From: Pseudomonadota bacterium
Lineage (GTDB): Bacteria; Pseudomonadota; Gammaproteobacteria; UBA5335
Direction of reading: 5' to 3'
NCBI GenBank assembly: GCA_021783685.1
Contig: JAJXTQ010000017.1
Coordinates: forward strand, 1-13,383
Length of the DNA stretch: 13,383 nt
Part shown: positions 1-7,257 of the stretch, in pieces
Numbering within the stretch: the first letter of the stretch is position 1
Layout: each line of letters starts with the position of its first letter
The notes under the pieces: generated by a model
Seen by the model: only the letters and a program-made list of their open reading frames with translations
Told to the model about the DNA's origin: nothing
The model's database searches: none
Position numbers and translations under genes: made by a program

Positions 1-117
1 GCGGCAGTGCCGCCGGCCAGGCCGGCCTCGGCGGCGTCCGCTGCGGCGAACAAGGCGCCCGCGCCGGCAGCGGCGGCGTCGCGCGCCGCGCCGCCCGCGG
101 GACCGAAGAAGCCATGA
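1..117 (+). CDS. C-terminal tail of an upstream T2SS protein (probably GspL/PilN-like), partial
   Basis: An open frame enters from the left edge and ends at the TGA at 115-117, overlapping the ATG of the next gene by ATGA. The 38 visible residues are almost entirely Ala, Pro, Ser and Lys, a low-complexity tail ending in PKKP. No domain can be read from them. The call rests on position: in T2SS operons the gene just before gspM is normally gspL, whose product bridges the cytoplasmic ATPase GspE and GspM. The 4-base overlap implies translational coupling. A long Ala/Pro tail is not a typical GspL feature, so another inner-membrane platform protein is possible. Confidence 0.6.
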   Translation, partial: AAVPPARPASAASAAANKAPAPAAAASRAAPPAGPKKP

Positions 118-698
118 AGATCGAACTGCGTCCCATGACTCCGCGGCAGAGCCGCGCGGCCGCCGTGCTGCTGCTGGCGCTGTGCCTCGCCGTGCTGGCC
201 GCCATCGTCGCCGTGCCGACGCTGGCCCTGCACCGCCGCTACGACGACGCCATCGCCACCCGGGTCGACCGGCTGACCCGGGAGCACCGGATCATCGCGA
301 TGGCGCCGGAACTCGAGCGCCAGTTGCGTGACATCGCGCAGCGCAATCCCGGCCAGTACTACCTGCGCAACGCCAATCCGGTGCTCGCCGCTGCGGAAAT
401 CCAGGAAGTGGCCAAGCGCCAGGTCGACGCGAACGCCTGCAAGTTGCTGAGCATGGGCATCCTGCCCCCGAAGGACGAAGCGGTGGACACCAAGGTCGGC
501 ATCAATGTCCAGCTCACCTGCAACCTGGACAGCCTGGAAAAGGTGGTCTACGCCCTCGAGACGGCGAAGCCGTACCTGTTCATCGACAACCTGAGCATCC
601 GCTCCAATGCCTACGCGGCGCCCAACGCCGCGCCGACGGCGCCGGATCTGCAGGTGCAGTTCGATCTGTCCGGCTATGTGACGAGGAAGCCGGCATGA
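114..698 (+). CDS. gspM: T2SS inner-membrane platform protein GspM (PilO-like)
   Basis: This 194-residue protein has a short basic N-terminus, one membrane span at about residues 17-38, a coiled-coil-prone stretch at about 42-75 rich in Arg, Glu and Leu, and a periplasmic domain at about 85-185 of the PilO/GspM ferredoxin-like type. That layout and the length fit the T2SSM_b (GspM) family. In known systems GspM pairs with GspL in the inner membrane and links the assembly ATPase to the pseudopilus. Two periplasmic Cys (in NACKLL and LTCNL) could form a disulfide. The gene overlaps both neighbours by ATGA, so it is almost certainly co-translated with them. The ribosome binding site is weak (AAGAAG at 106-111), as expected for a coupled start. 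Confidence 0.8.
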   Translation: MKIELRPMTPRQSRAAAVLLLALCLAVLAAIVAVPTLALHRRYDDAIATRVDRLTREHRIIAMAPELERQLRDIAQRNPGQYYLRNANPVLAAAEIQEVAKRQVDANACKLLSMGILPPKDEAVDTKVGINVQLTCNLDSLEKVVYALETAKPYLFIDNLSIRSNAYAAPNAAPTAPDLQVQFDLSGYVTRKPA

Positions 699-1396
699 GC
701 GCATCCCGCAAACCCGATCGAGTGCTTGGGGCGACGCTGCTCGTTGCAGCGGTCGCGCTGGCGGGCCTGACCGCCTATGAGTGGCAGGCCGGACAGGGAT
801 TGAAGGCGGGGCTGGAGCGGCAGGTGCGAAGCGGCACCGCCCGTCCGGCGCCGCTCGACATCCTGCCTCCATTCGAGTTGCAGCCGCTGTCGGCCTACTC
901 CGGCATCGTGCAGCATCCGCTGTTCACGCCGAGTCGGGAGCCGGCGCCGGCCGCCAGCGCGAGTGCGGCCCCGCCTCGCAAGCTCGTCTTGACCGGAATT
1001 GCGAACAACGCCGCCGAGGCGGTCGTGCTGATCAAGGATCTGCAGACCGGCCAGACCGAGCGACTGCGTGCGGGAGCGCCGGATGCGGACGGGCTGGAGC
1101 TTGAGTCGGTCGAGGGCACGACCGCCGTGCTCAAACAGGGCAATGCCAAGCTCAAGCTCGATCTGCAGGTTCAGCCGAGCTCGAACGTCGCCGTGCCGGC
1201 GCAGCCCGGTCAGATCGCTCCGGCCGCTGGCGCAGCGGCGCCGCCGGCCGCGCCAGCCGCGCCAGCACCAGGACAGCCGCCGGTGCAGCCGGCCAAGGCT
1301 GCGCCCCGCGCTCCGGCGGCCAGCGCGACGGACCCGGGACTCATCCTCCTCAATCAGCAGCGGGCCAAGCAGGGCCTTCCGCCGCTGGCGCCTTGA
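695..1396 (+). CDS. T2SS GspC/GspN-like inner-membrane protein with HR-type domain
   Basis: This 233-residue protein has one N-terminal membrane anchor (about residues 10-28). A compact periplasmic domain at about 65-157 carries HPLFTPSR (74-81) and KLVLTGI (96-102), the two signatures of the homology region shared by GspC, PilP and the short GspN of betaproteobacteria. The tail from about 158 to 215 is Pro/Ala-rich and probably disordered. In known systems this domain contacts the N0 domain of the secretin and connects inner and outer membrane complexes; gspD follows directly. There is no PDZ domain, so it is shorter than classical GspC. It is often annotated gspN, although it is unrelated to the Klebsiella-type GspN. 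GAGGAAG at 683-689 is a good ribosome binding site for the ATG at 695. Confidence 0.75.
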   Translation: MSASRKPDRVLGATLLVAAVALAGLTAYEWQAGQGLKAGLERQVRSGTARPAPLDILPPFELQPLSAYSGIVQHPLFTPSREPAPAASASAAPPRKLVLTGIANNAAEAVVLIKDLQTGQTERLRAGAPDADGLELESVEGTTAVLKQGNAKLKLDLQVQPSSNVAVPAQPGQIAPAAGAAAPPAAPAAPAPGQPPVQPAKAAPRAPAASATDPGLILLNQQRAKQGLPPLAP

Positions 1397-1452
1397 AGCG
1401 CCGCAGGAGCGCCAGCCTGCACTGTGCAAGACATCTGCAAGGAACAATCACC

Positions 1453-3792
1453 ATGAGTGCCAAACGCAAACGCCTTCCCTTGACCGTCCTGATCAGCACG
1501 GCACTGGCGCTGAGCGGCTGTGCATCGCCGGCGTCTCGCCGCCCCCTGATGCCGGACATCGGCAGCTTGCCGCCGGCACCCGTGGCAAGCATCCCCGCGC
1601 CGGAGGCGAACGCGTCAGCGCCTGGCGCGCCGGGTGGCGCCCCGGCGGGGAAGACGACGGGCGAGGAGCACGGCAAAAGCGCCGAAGCCAAGACGAAGGC
1701 CTACCTCTTCCCGGGCACGGGGCAGTTCGTCAGGCAGCCCGGCAAGGCGGTCGCCCAGCCCGCTGCGGGCGGCGAGGGTACGTCGCTCAACCTCGAAGGT
1801 GCGGATATCCGCCAAGTGGCGCACGTCATCCTGGGCGACGTGCTCAAGGTCAACTACGTCGTCGATCCGCGCGTGCAGGGCAGCATCACGCTTCGAACAA
1901 GCAGTCCGGTGCCGAAGGATGCGCTGATTGCGACCCTCGACACCGCATTGCGGATGAATGGTGCGGCGCTGGTCCACGACCCGCAGGAGAACCTCTACAA
2001 GATCGTCCCTCTCGCCGCGGCGATCAAAGGCTCGGTCGCGCCCGAGATCGCGGGGGCGAACGTGCCGCTGCAAGCCGGCTTCAGCATCGTTGTCGTGCCG
2101 CTCAAGTTCATGGGCGCGGCCGAGATGGCCAAGATCCTGCAGCCGTTGACCCCGGACGGCGGCGTCATCCGCGTCGATCCGGTGCGCAACCTGCTGATCC
2201 TCGCGGGCAGCCAGGGCGAACTGCGCCACATGATCGACACGGTCGACATGTTCGACGTCGACTGGATGGCCGGGATGTCGGTGGGCATCTACAAGCTGGC
2301 CAACATGGACGTCAAGAGCGCCGAGCCCGCGGTCGACAAGCTGTTCGGCCCCAAGGCAGACAGCCCGCTCGCCGGCCTCGTCCGGGTGATTCCGCTCGAG
2401 CAGCTCAACGCCTTCATGGTCGTCACGGCGCAGCCGGCCTACCTGGACAAGGCCAAGACCTGGATTCACCGCATCGACCAGGCCGGTTACGGCGGCACGC
2501 AGCTCTTCGTCTACCCGGTCAAGAACGGCGATGCCGCGCAGCTTGCCAAGGTGCTCAGCGCCATCTATTCCAAGGGCGGCGCCGCACAGAGCACGGAGGC
2601 GTCGGTCGCGCCCGGTTTGTCGGGCACGTCGTTGATGTCCTCGCCGAGCACCGCCACTGCGAGCGCATCGACTTCGCTGCTCGGCAGCACCGGCAGCACG
2701 TCGATGCCGACGTCGACCACCGCCGGGCTGGGCAGCGGCCTGAGTTTGCCGACGACGCAGCAGACCCAGGCGGCGCAGGGCGGCATCGTCAGCGGCGGCG
2801 ACCAGAGCGTCACCCTCAAGTCCGAGGGCGGGGTCAAGATCATCGCCGACAAGGACAACAATTCGCTGCTCATCCTCGCCACCGCGCAGGAGTTCGAGAA
2901 GATCGAGGCGGCGCTGCGCAAGCTCGACACCAGCCCCCGGCAGGTGCTGATCCAGGTGACCATTGCCCAGATCACGCTGAACAACAACCTGCAATACGGC
3001 CTCGAATGGTTCTTCAGCAACAATGGTGGCACGGTCAACGGTCAGCTCGTCACCAACCTGGGCACATCGGGCGGCTCGATCCCGTCGACGCCGACGTCGC
3101 TGAGCAACGGTTTCTCGATCTACAAGCTCGGATCGGCCGGTGACATCCGTGCGCTGTTCAGCGCGCTGGAGGTGGACTCCGACCTCAAGATCCTGTCCAC
3201 GCCGCAATTGATGGTGACCGACAACCAGACCGCGCAGATCCAGATCGGCGACCAGGTGCCGACGCTCGGCAACACCCAGACCACCAGCACCGGCACCATC
3301 ACCAGCGTCAACTACATCAGCACCGGCGTGCAGCTCACCGTGACCCCGCGGATCAATGCCGGCGGCCTGGTGTCGATGGACATCTCGCAGGCCGTCAGCA
3401 CGCCGAGCGCGACGACGACCTCGCAGATCAATTCGCCGACGGTCAGTCAGCGGTCGATCGTGACCCACGTCGCCGTGCAGTCGGGCAAGACGCTGGTGCT
3501 GGGCGGGCTGATGCAGGATCAGGATGGCGGCGGCAACACCGGCCTGCCTTACCTGTCGCGTCTTCCGGTGCTCGGCGCGCTGTTCGGCGCGCAGAGCCAG
3601 AGCAAGGTGCGCAACGAACTGGTGGTGCTGATCACGCCGCGGGTCATCAACAACCCGGAAGAGGCGAGCGACATTACCCGCGAATACCGCAATCGCGTCG
3701 ACGAACTGAAGAAGGAAGTCCAGGGTATCAGTGCCCACCGCGCCGCCACCGGCCTGCCGGACGCCGCCCCGCAAGCGGCGGGAAACGAATGA
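1453..3792 (+). CDS. gspD: T2SS secretin GspD, lipoprotein form
   Basis: This 779-residue protein would form the outer-membrane channel of the T2SS. It starts with a basic lipoprotein signal peptide with lipobox LSGC (Cys23). A Pro/Ala/Gly linker runs to about 108, then N0 (about 110-180, opening TSLNLEGADIRQV), N1 (about 205-270), N2 (about 275-345) and N3 (about 351-493). N3 is interrupted at about 380-450 by a Ser/Thr/Gly-rich loop. The secretin core spans about 494-735, with VLGGLMQD, YLSRLPVLGALF and NELVVLITPRVI as family hallmarks. The charged C-terminal stretch (about 738-756) resembles a pilotin-binding S domain. An upstream in-frame ATG at 1393 exists, but the start at 1453 is preferred because AAGGA lies at 1439-1443 and the lipoprotein signal begins there. 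No gspE or gspF follows. Confidence 0.95.
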   Translation: MSAKRKRLPLTVLISTALALSGCASPASRRPLMPDIGSLPPAPVASIPAPEANASAPGAPGGAPAGKTTGEEHGKSAEAKTKAYLFPGTGQFVRQPGKAVAQPAAGGEGTSLNLEGADIRQVAHVILGDVLKVNYVVDPRVQGSITLRTSSPVPKDALIATLDTALRMNGAALVHDPQENLYKIVPLAAAIKGSVAPEIAGANVPLQAGFSIVVVPLKFMGAAEMAKILQPLTPDGGVIRVDPVRNLLILAGSQGELRHMIDTVDMFDVDWMAGMSVGIYKLANMDVKSAEPAVDKLFGPKADSPLAGLVRVIPLEQLNAFMVVTAQPAYLDKAKTWIHRIDQAGYGGTQLFVYPVKNGDAAQLAKVLSAIYSKGGAAQSTEASVAPGLSGTSLMSSPSTATASASTSLLGSTGSTSMPTSTTAGLGSGLSLPTTQQTQAAQGGIVSGGDQSVTLKSEGGVKIIADKDNNSLLILATAQEFEKIEAALRKLDTSPRQVLIQVTIAQITLNNNLQYGLEWFFSNNGGTVNGQLVTNLGTSGGSIPSTPTSLSNGFSIYKLGSAGDIRALFSALEVDSDLKILSTPQLMVTDNQTAQIQIGDQVPTLGNTQTTSTGTITSVNYISTGVQLTVTPRINAGGLVSMDISQAVSTPSATTTSQINSPTVSQRSIVTHVAVQSGKTLVLGGLMQDQDGGGNTGLPYLSRLPVLGALFGAQSQSKVRNELVVLITPRVINNPEEASDITREYRNRVDELKKEVQGISAHRAATGLPDAAPQAAGNE

Positions 3793-3837
3793 CAACGGGT
3801 CGATTCCGGTGCGGCGCGCCATTGGAAGTGGAGTGGG

Positions 3838-3857
3838 GCGTTGCGGTTTGACAACGC
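3838..3857 (+). other. Weak hairpin after gspD
   Basis: GCGTTG at 3838-3843 pairs perfectly with CAACGC at 3852-3857 around an 8-base loop. No T-run follows, so it is not a standard intrinsic terminator. It could stabilise the 3' end of the T2SS transcript or assist Rho-dependent ending. Confidence 0.3.
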
Positions 3858-3909
3858 GGCTTGATCGTGCGGCGCCGGGCCCCTTGTGCATTCGTCGTCG
3901 ATCTCTATA

Positions 3910-3923
3910 CTCGAAAATTCGAG
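3910..3923. promoter_or_regulatory. Inverted repeat CTCGAA-AA-TTCGAG, possible operator
   Basis: A perfect 6-base inverted repeat with a 2-base spacer. A second CGAG/CTCG pair in the opposite order lies at 3934-3937 and 3942-3945, ending directly at the sigma-54-like -24 box. The four half-sites span 36 bases. The repeat also overlaps a TATACT hexamer at 3906-3911, which has a poor -35 match (TTGTGC at 3884-3889). It may bind a dimeric regulator; none is identifiable in the window. Confidence 0.4.
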
Positions 3924-3945
3924 ATTTGCGGGGCGAGCAAACTCG

Positions 3946-3963
3946 TTGGCATGTGAATTGCTA
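3946..3963 (+). promoter_or_regulatory. Sigma-54 (RpoN) type -24/-12 promoter
   Basis: The sequence TTGGCATGTGAATTGCTA matches the RpoN consensus TTGGCACG-N4-TTGCT at all conserved positions but one (T for C at 3952). The invariant GG (3948-3949) and GC (3960-3961) are separated by exactly 10 bases, as sigma-54 requires. Transcription would begin near 3972 and read into the exported-protein gene at 4239. Sigma-54 promoters need an enhancer-binding ATPase; no activator gene is visible here. Confidence 0.6.
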
Positions 3964-4133
3964 TACAACAATCACGCCGAGTCGATCGGAACTTAACCGT
4001 TGAGGGGAGGGAAAGACCGTACGAGAGCCACATTGGATGAGGGCGGTTCTGCCCCGTGGCAAGTCAACGCTGGCGTTCAGCAGCTTGCCGTGCATCGATC
4101 TTCCAACAGTTCGCCGAATTCACTTACAAACCG

Positions 4134-4164
4134 TTGACGAGCCGCGAAGTTCGCATGCTAGTAT
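4134..4164 (+). promoter_or_regulatory. Sigma-70-like promoter with extended -10
   Basis: The -35 box is TTGACG (4134-4139; 5 of 6 consensus). The -10 box is TAGTAT (4159-4164; 4 of 6), preceded by TG one base upstream (4156-4157), which makes an extended -10. The 19-base spacer is longer than ideal, but an extended -10 can compensate. It would give a leader of about 65-70 bases for the gene at 4239. Confidence 0.45.
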
Positions 4165-4238
4165 TTCCCCAGCGCCGCGATTTGCCAAGAGATATCGCCG
4201 CTTGTTTGTTTACAACCCGTTCTGAAAGGAAGTTTTTT

Positions 4239-5165
4239 ATGAACAACCGCAATTTCAAGAAGACCCTGGTGGCGATCGCTGCGGGCGCTGCGCTGACCAG
4301 CCTGGGCATGGCCGCTGCCAACGCCGAGTCGCTGCTGTTCCCGTACTGGAGCACCGAGGCCGGCACGACCAGCGTGCTGTCGCTGAGCGCTGGCGCCAAC
4401 CTGAACGGCACCGCCATCCACTATGTGTGGAACTACGGTTCGTCCTGCACCCACTTCGACAACTACGGTTCGCTGACCGCCAACGACCTGATCCAACAGT
4501 TCGTGACGCAGCCCGCCGGCACCCCGGCGCTGTTCGGTGACAAGTCGACCCCGGCCTACTTCCCGGCCATCAACGGCGGATCGAGCGGCTTCCTGGTCGT
4601 GTCCGACAACGGCGGCAACGCTGGCGGCACGGTCGGCCCGCTGGGCAGCCTGCGTGGCCAGATGGTCATCGCGTCGGCCTCCGCCGGCATCGTGACCTCC
4701 TACTCGGGCATCCCGCAAACCGTGGCTGCCAACGAAGGCGATTTCAGCACGCTGAACGCGGTGCAGTATCGTCTGAGCTGGTACCCGCAATCGGTGGTCA
4801 ACCCGACCTCCTGGTTCGCGGTCGTGACCGGTAACATGAGCTCGGCGATTCAAGCCGGCGCCAACTGGGCCGGTACCGCCACGTACACCAACGGCGGCAA
4901 CGTCTACGGCCGTGACGAAGATGCCTACTCGGGTTCGGCGACGGGCTCCGTCACCTGCTCGGGCTCGCTGACCCCGACCAGCTTCATGAACAGCGCCCAG
5001 ATCGCTTCGGCGACCAACGGCGGCCTGGTCAACGTCACGTTCGCTCCGGTCGCGGCCACCAACGCCACCGGCGTGGTCCTGACCAAGCTGGAAACCACCA
5101 CGGCCCTGGGTGCGACCAACACGTTCATCACCCCCGAGAAGGCGACTTCCGGTCAAGGCTGGTAA
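4239..5165 (+). CDS. Exported protein of unknown function
   Basis: This 308-residue protein has a clear Sec signal peptide: basic start (NNRNFKK), hydrophobic core, and an Ala-Asn-Ala site cleaving about after residue 29. The mature part is rich in Gly, Ser, Thr, Asn and aromatic residues, low in charge, and has two Cys (in SSCTHFD and VTCSGS) that could form a disulfide. It lacks a beta-barrel C-terminal Phe, a PEP-CTERM tail, a lipobox and any catalytic motif I recognise; it ends GQGW. GAAAGGA at 4224-4230 is a strong ribosome binding site 8 bases from the ATG, so the longer in-frame start at 4056 is rejected. Uniform codon choice, its own promoters and a strong terminator suggest high expression as a single-gene unit. 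Being next to gspD, it is a candidate T2SS substrate (inference). Confidence 0.85.
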   Translation: MNNRNFKKTLVAIAAGAALTSLGMAAANAESLLFPYWSTEAGTTSVLSLSAGANLNGTAIHYVWNYGSSCTHFDNYGSLTANDLIQQFVTQPAGTPALFGDKSTPAYFPAINGGSSGFLVVSDNGGNAGGTVGPLGSLRGQMVIASASAGIVTSYSGIPQTVAANEGDFSTLNAVQYRLSWYPQSVVNPTSWFAVVTGNMSSAIQAGANWAGTATYTNGGNVYGRDEDAYSGSATGSVTCSGSLTPTSFMNSAQIASATNGGLVNVTFAPVAATNATGVVLTKLETTTALGATNTFITPEKATSGQGW

Positions 5166-5191
5166 TCCAGGCTCGTCCTTGGATTGCTTCC

Positions 5192-5224
5192 AAAATGGCG
5201 CTTCGGCGCCATTTTTTCTTTTTT
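5192..5224 (+). terminator. Intrinsic terminator with UUCG tetraloop
   Basis: AAAATGGCGC (5192-5201) and GCGCCATTTT (5206-5215) pair perfectly over 10 bases around a TTCG loop closed by C-G, an exceptionally stable tetraloop. A T-rich run continues to 5224. It ends the exported-protein transcript 27 bases after the stop codon. The A-run ahead of the stem could give some activity on the opposite strand too. Confidence 0.93.
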
Positions 5225-5331
5225 GCGTTCCGGCGGTCCGGCGTCGCACTGCGTGTGCGCCGGGCCGCAGCAAGGGAATTTTTCGGCGACGGCCGCTTCC
5301 AACGGCGTGAGCCGAATCGGGCTCGTCCCTG

Positions 5332-5348
5332 CCGGCGCGTCGCGCCGG
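5332..5348 (+). other. GC hairpin just upstream of the BNR lipoprotein gene
   Basis: CCGGCGC (5332-5338) pairs with GCGCCGG (5342-5348) around a 3-base loop, 28 bases before the ATG at 5377. The following bases (TGTCTTGTT) are only partly T-rich. It could be a weak terminator, or it could affect translation of the next gene, which has no visible Shine-Dalgarno sequence. Confidence 0.35.
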
Positions 5349-5376
5349 TGTCTTGTTCAATCTGGACCCCTCTCCT

Positions 5377-7146
5377 ATGCGCGTGACCCGTCATCCGTTC
5401 CGCATGGCCGCCATCGGCCTGTTCTTCGCCGGTCTATCGGCCTGTTCGGCATCCACCCCCTTCGCCGTCGGCGCGACCGCGCTGCAACTCGACAGCATCT
5501 ACCAGGGCGACCTGTCGGGCAAGCCGGCGGTCGCCGAAGTCGACGGCCAGCTCGTCTCGCTCTATGCCACCGCGGACAACCGGGTCGCGTTCAAGCGCGG
5601 CGACAAGGTCACGCTGCTCGACGCCGGCATCAAGGCCAAGGGCGGGCGATTCTTCGAACTGCACCAGCAGGGCGGCACGCTCTACGCGCTGTGGTGGAAC
5701 CACCAAGACGCCAAGGCGCTCTACTGCGCGGTGTCGACCGACGGCGGCAAGACCTTCGCGCCGACCCGGGTGGTCAATAGCGATCATGGCGTGCTGCCGC
5801 CGTACACCATCCTGACCCTGCCGGACGGGGCGGTTGGCGTGGCCTACATGGATGAGCGTTCGCCCAAGTACGAGGTCTATTTCAACCGCAGCGGCGACGC
5901 CGGCAAGACCTGGGACAAGCAGGATCAGCGGCTCGACACGGCGCCGAAGCCGCCGGAGCAAAGCAGTGCAATGTTCCCCAGCATGGTGCAGAGCGGCGCC
6001 GACTGGGTGGTCGTCTGGACCGACCATGCCAAGGTTGATGGCCAGCCGGTCGGCCGGATCCTGGTCCGGACGTCGAGCGACGCCGGCAGGCAGTGGTCTC
6101 CGGAGAAGGTGATCCTGCAGAGCCCGAGCATGCTGTATTCGGTCCACGCCGAGACCGTCGGCAACGACGTGGTGGTGATGCTGCAGGACACGCTGAAGGG
6201 CGTGATCGCGCTGCGTTCGACCGATCACGGCCGGAGCTGGACCGACCTCGGTGCGGCGCCCGGGACGCAGGCCACCAACAACAGCGGCATTCGGTTCGCC
6301 GGCACGGGTGCGACGGCCTATGCGGTCTGGATGGCGCAGAAGGACGCCAAGAGCAAAGGCAAGGTGTTCGCGGCGGTGCTGGATCTGGCGAGCGGGAAAT
6401 GGGCGGCGCCCGAGCAGGTCGACGCCGGCAAGCCCGAGGGCGTCGGTGCGACCCTGTCGCTCGAGCCGAGCGTGGCCGTCACCGGATCGGGTGTTCCCGT
6501 GATCACGTGGACCGACTTCCGCAACATCCGTCCCAACATCTACCTGAGCGCGTCGTTCGATCACGGCAAGACCTGGACCGCGCCGCAGGATGTGGAACTG
6601 CCGGGACAGTATTCGAGCATCTTCTCCAGCGTGATTCCGCGCGAGGATTCCGTGCTGCTGTCCTACGAGCGCTTTCCCGCGGATGATCACAAGGTGCGCC
6701 AGGCGCTCGTGATCGACGTCAAGCTGGACAAGGGGCATGGCTTCGCCGGGCTGCCGCAGCCCAAGGCCATGACGGCGTCCGCCAAGGAGCAGCAGCTGAA
6801 GGACCGCGTGGCTGCCTTCTGGAAGGAACGGACGTCCGGCGATTTCGCCAAGACCTACGGCTATTTCGATCCGGCGTTCAAGATGGCGAACACCCCCGCC
6901 GCCTTCGTCAAGACCCAGGGCAACTTCTTCTACCACAGCGCCAAGACCGACAAGATCACCGTCGAGGGCAACGTGGCCCAGGTGAGCGAGAAGATCAACT
7001 ACGAGGTCAAGCCGACGGAGATCGCCGGCCAGGAAGTGAAGGTCCCACCGACCACGGTCGACCTGAAGACGACCTGGGTGTGGATCTACGACAACTGGTA
7101 CCAGGTCTACACCTCGCCGTTCGGCCAGCCGTATCTGCAATACTGA
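5377..7146 (+). CDS. Predicted outer-membrane lipoprotein with Asp-box (BNR) repeats and NTF2-like C-terminal domain
   Basis: This 589-residue protein has a lipoprotein signal with lipobox LSAC (Cys23) and Ser at +2, which favours the outer membrane. Five Asp-boxes (S-x-D-x-G-x-x-W/F) lie at about residues 120 (STDGGKTF), 172 (SGDAGKTW), 233 (SSDAGRQW), 281 (STDHGRSW) and 393 (SFDHGKTW), the mark of a sialidase-fold beta-propeller. Residues about 465-589 look like an NTF2/SnoaL-type domain (AAFWKERTSGDF start, aromatic-rich end). I see no FRIP motif, so sialidase activity is doubtful despite the probable automatic label; glycan binding is as likely. The start is uncertain: ATG at 5377 is chosen, TTG at 5353 and ATG at 5404 are in frame, and none has a good ribosome binding site. 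It lies between the T2SS and polysaccharide-export genes and could serve either. Confidence 0.8.
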   Translation: MRVTRHPFRMAAIGLFFAGLSACSASTPFAVGATALQLDSIYQGDLSGKPAVAEVDGQLVSLYATADNRVAFKRGDKVTLLDAGIKAKGGRFFELHQQGGTLYALWWNHQDAKALYCAVSTDGGKTFAPTRVVNSDHGVLPPYTILTLPDGAVGVAYMDERSPKYEVYFNRSGDAGKTWDKQDQRLDTAPKPPEQSSAMFPSMVQSGADWVVVWTDHAKVDGQPVGRILVRTSSDAGRQWSPEKVILQSPSMLYSVHAETVGNDVVVMLQDTLKGVIALRSTDHGRSWTDLGAAPGTQATNNSGIRFAGTGATAYAVWMAQKDAKSKGKVFAAVLDLASGKWAAPEQVDAGKPEGVGATLSLEPSVAVTGSGVPVITWTDFRNIRPNIYLSASFDHGKTWTAPQDVELPGQYSSIFSSVIPREDSVLLSYERFPADDHKVRQALVIDVKLDKGHGFAGLPQPKAMTASAKEQQLKDRVAAFWKERTSGDFAKTYGYFDPAFKMANTPAAFVKTQGNFFYHSAKTDKITVEGNVAQVSEKINYEVKPTEIAGQEVKVPPTTVDLKTTWVWIYDNWYQVYTSPFGQPYLQY

Positions 7147-7257
7147 TCGGCATCGCCGCTGCGGCACCTTGATCCGCGCAGCCTGCCGCCGATGTGTCCT
7201 CGGCTGCGGGCTGCACGGTCTCGGCTGCCGCCCAAATCCGGCCATCCTGTTGCTGCC

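Larger units (their letters stand above)
3793..4238 (+). other. 446-base gene-free leader between gspD and the exported-protein gene
   Basis: No convincing gene lies here. The stretch is visibly richer in A+T than its flanks and holds, in order, a weak hairpin (3838-3857), a CTCGAA/TTCGAG inverted repeat (3910-3923), a sigma-54-like promoter (3946-3963) and an extended -10 promoter (4134-4164), all listed separately. A 62-codon open frame at 4037-4225 lacks a ribosome binding site and is not called. Transcripts from the sigma-54 site would carry an untranslated leader of about 265 bases. Confidence 0.7.

Noticed and set aside
1068..3143. 691-codon + frame overlapping the GspC/N-like gene and gspD
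   Set aside because: Out of frame with two well-supported genes, and its product is an Arg/Gly/Pro-rich sequence with no domain.
3848..3853. Perfect TTGACA hexamer as a -35 box
   Set aside because: No acceptable -10 sequence at 15-19 bases downstream (the region is GC-rich); the hexamer is part of a hairpin.
1615..3891. 758-codon open frame on the - strand opposite gspD
   Set aside because: gspD is certain on the + strand; the opposite frame is Arg/Asp/His-rich low-information sequence typical of GC-rich antisense frames.
4037..4225. 62-codon open frame in the leader, possible upstream peptide
   Set aside because: No ribosome binding site, no recognisable sequence, and it overlaps the likely sigma-70 promoter elements.
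4431..4472. Direct repeat of AACTACGGTTCG 30 bases apart inside the exported-protein gene
   Set aside because: Only two copies (encoding NYGS twice); too short to indicate a repeat domain.
7161..7189. GCGGCA/TGCCGC inverted repeat between the lipoprotein gene and wzm
   Set aside because: A 17-base loop and no T-run; not a credible terminator.
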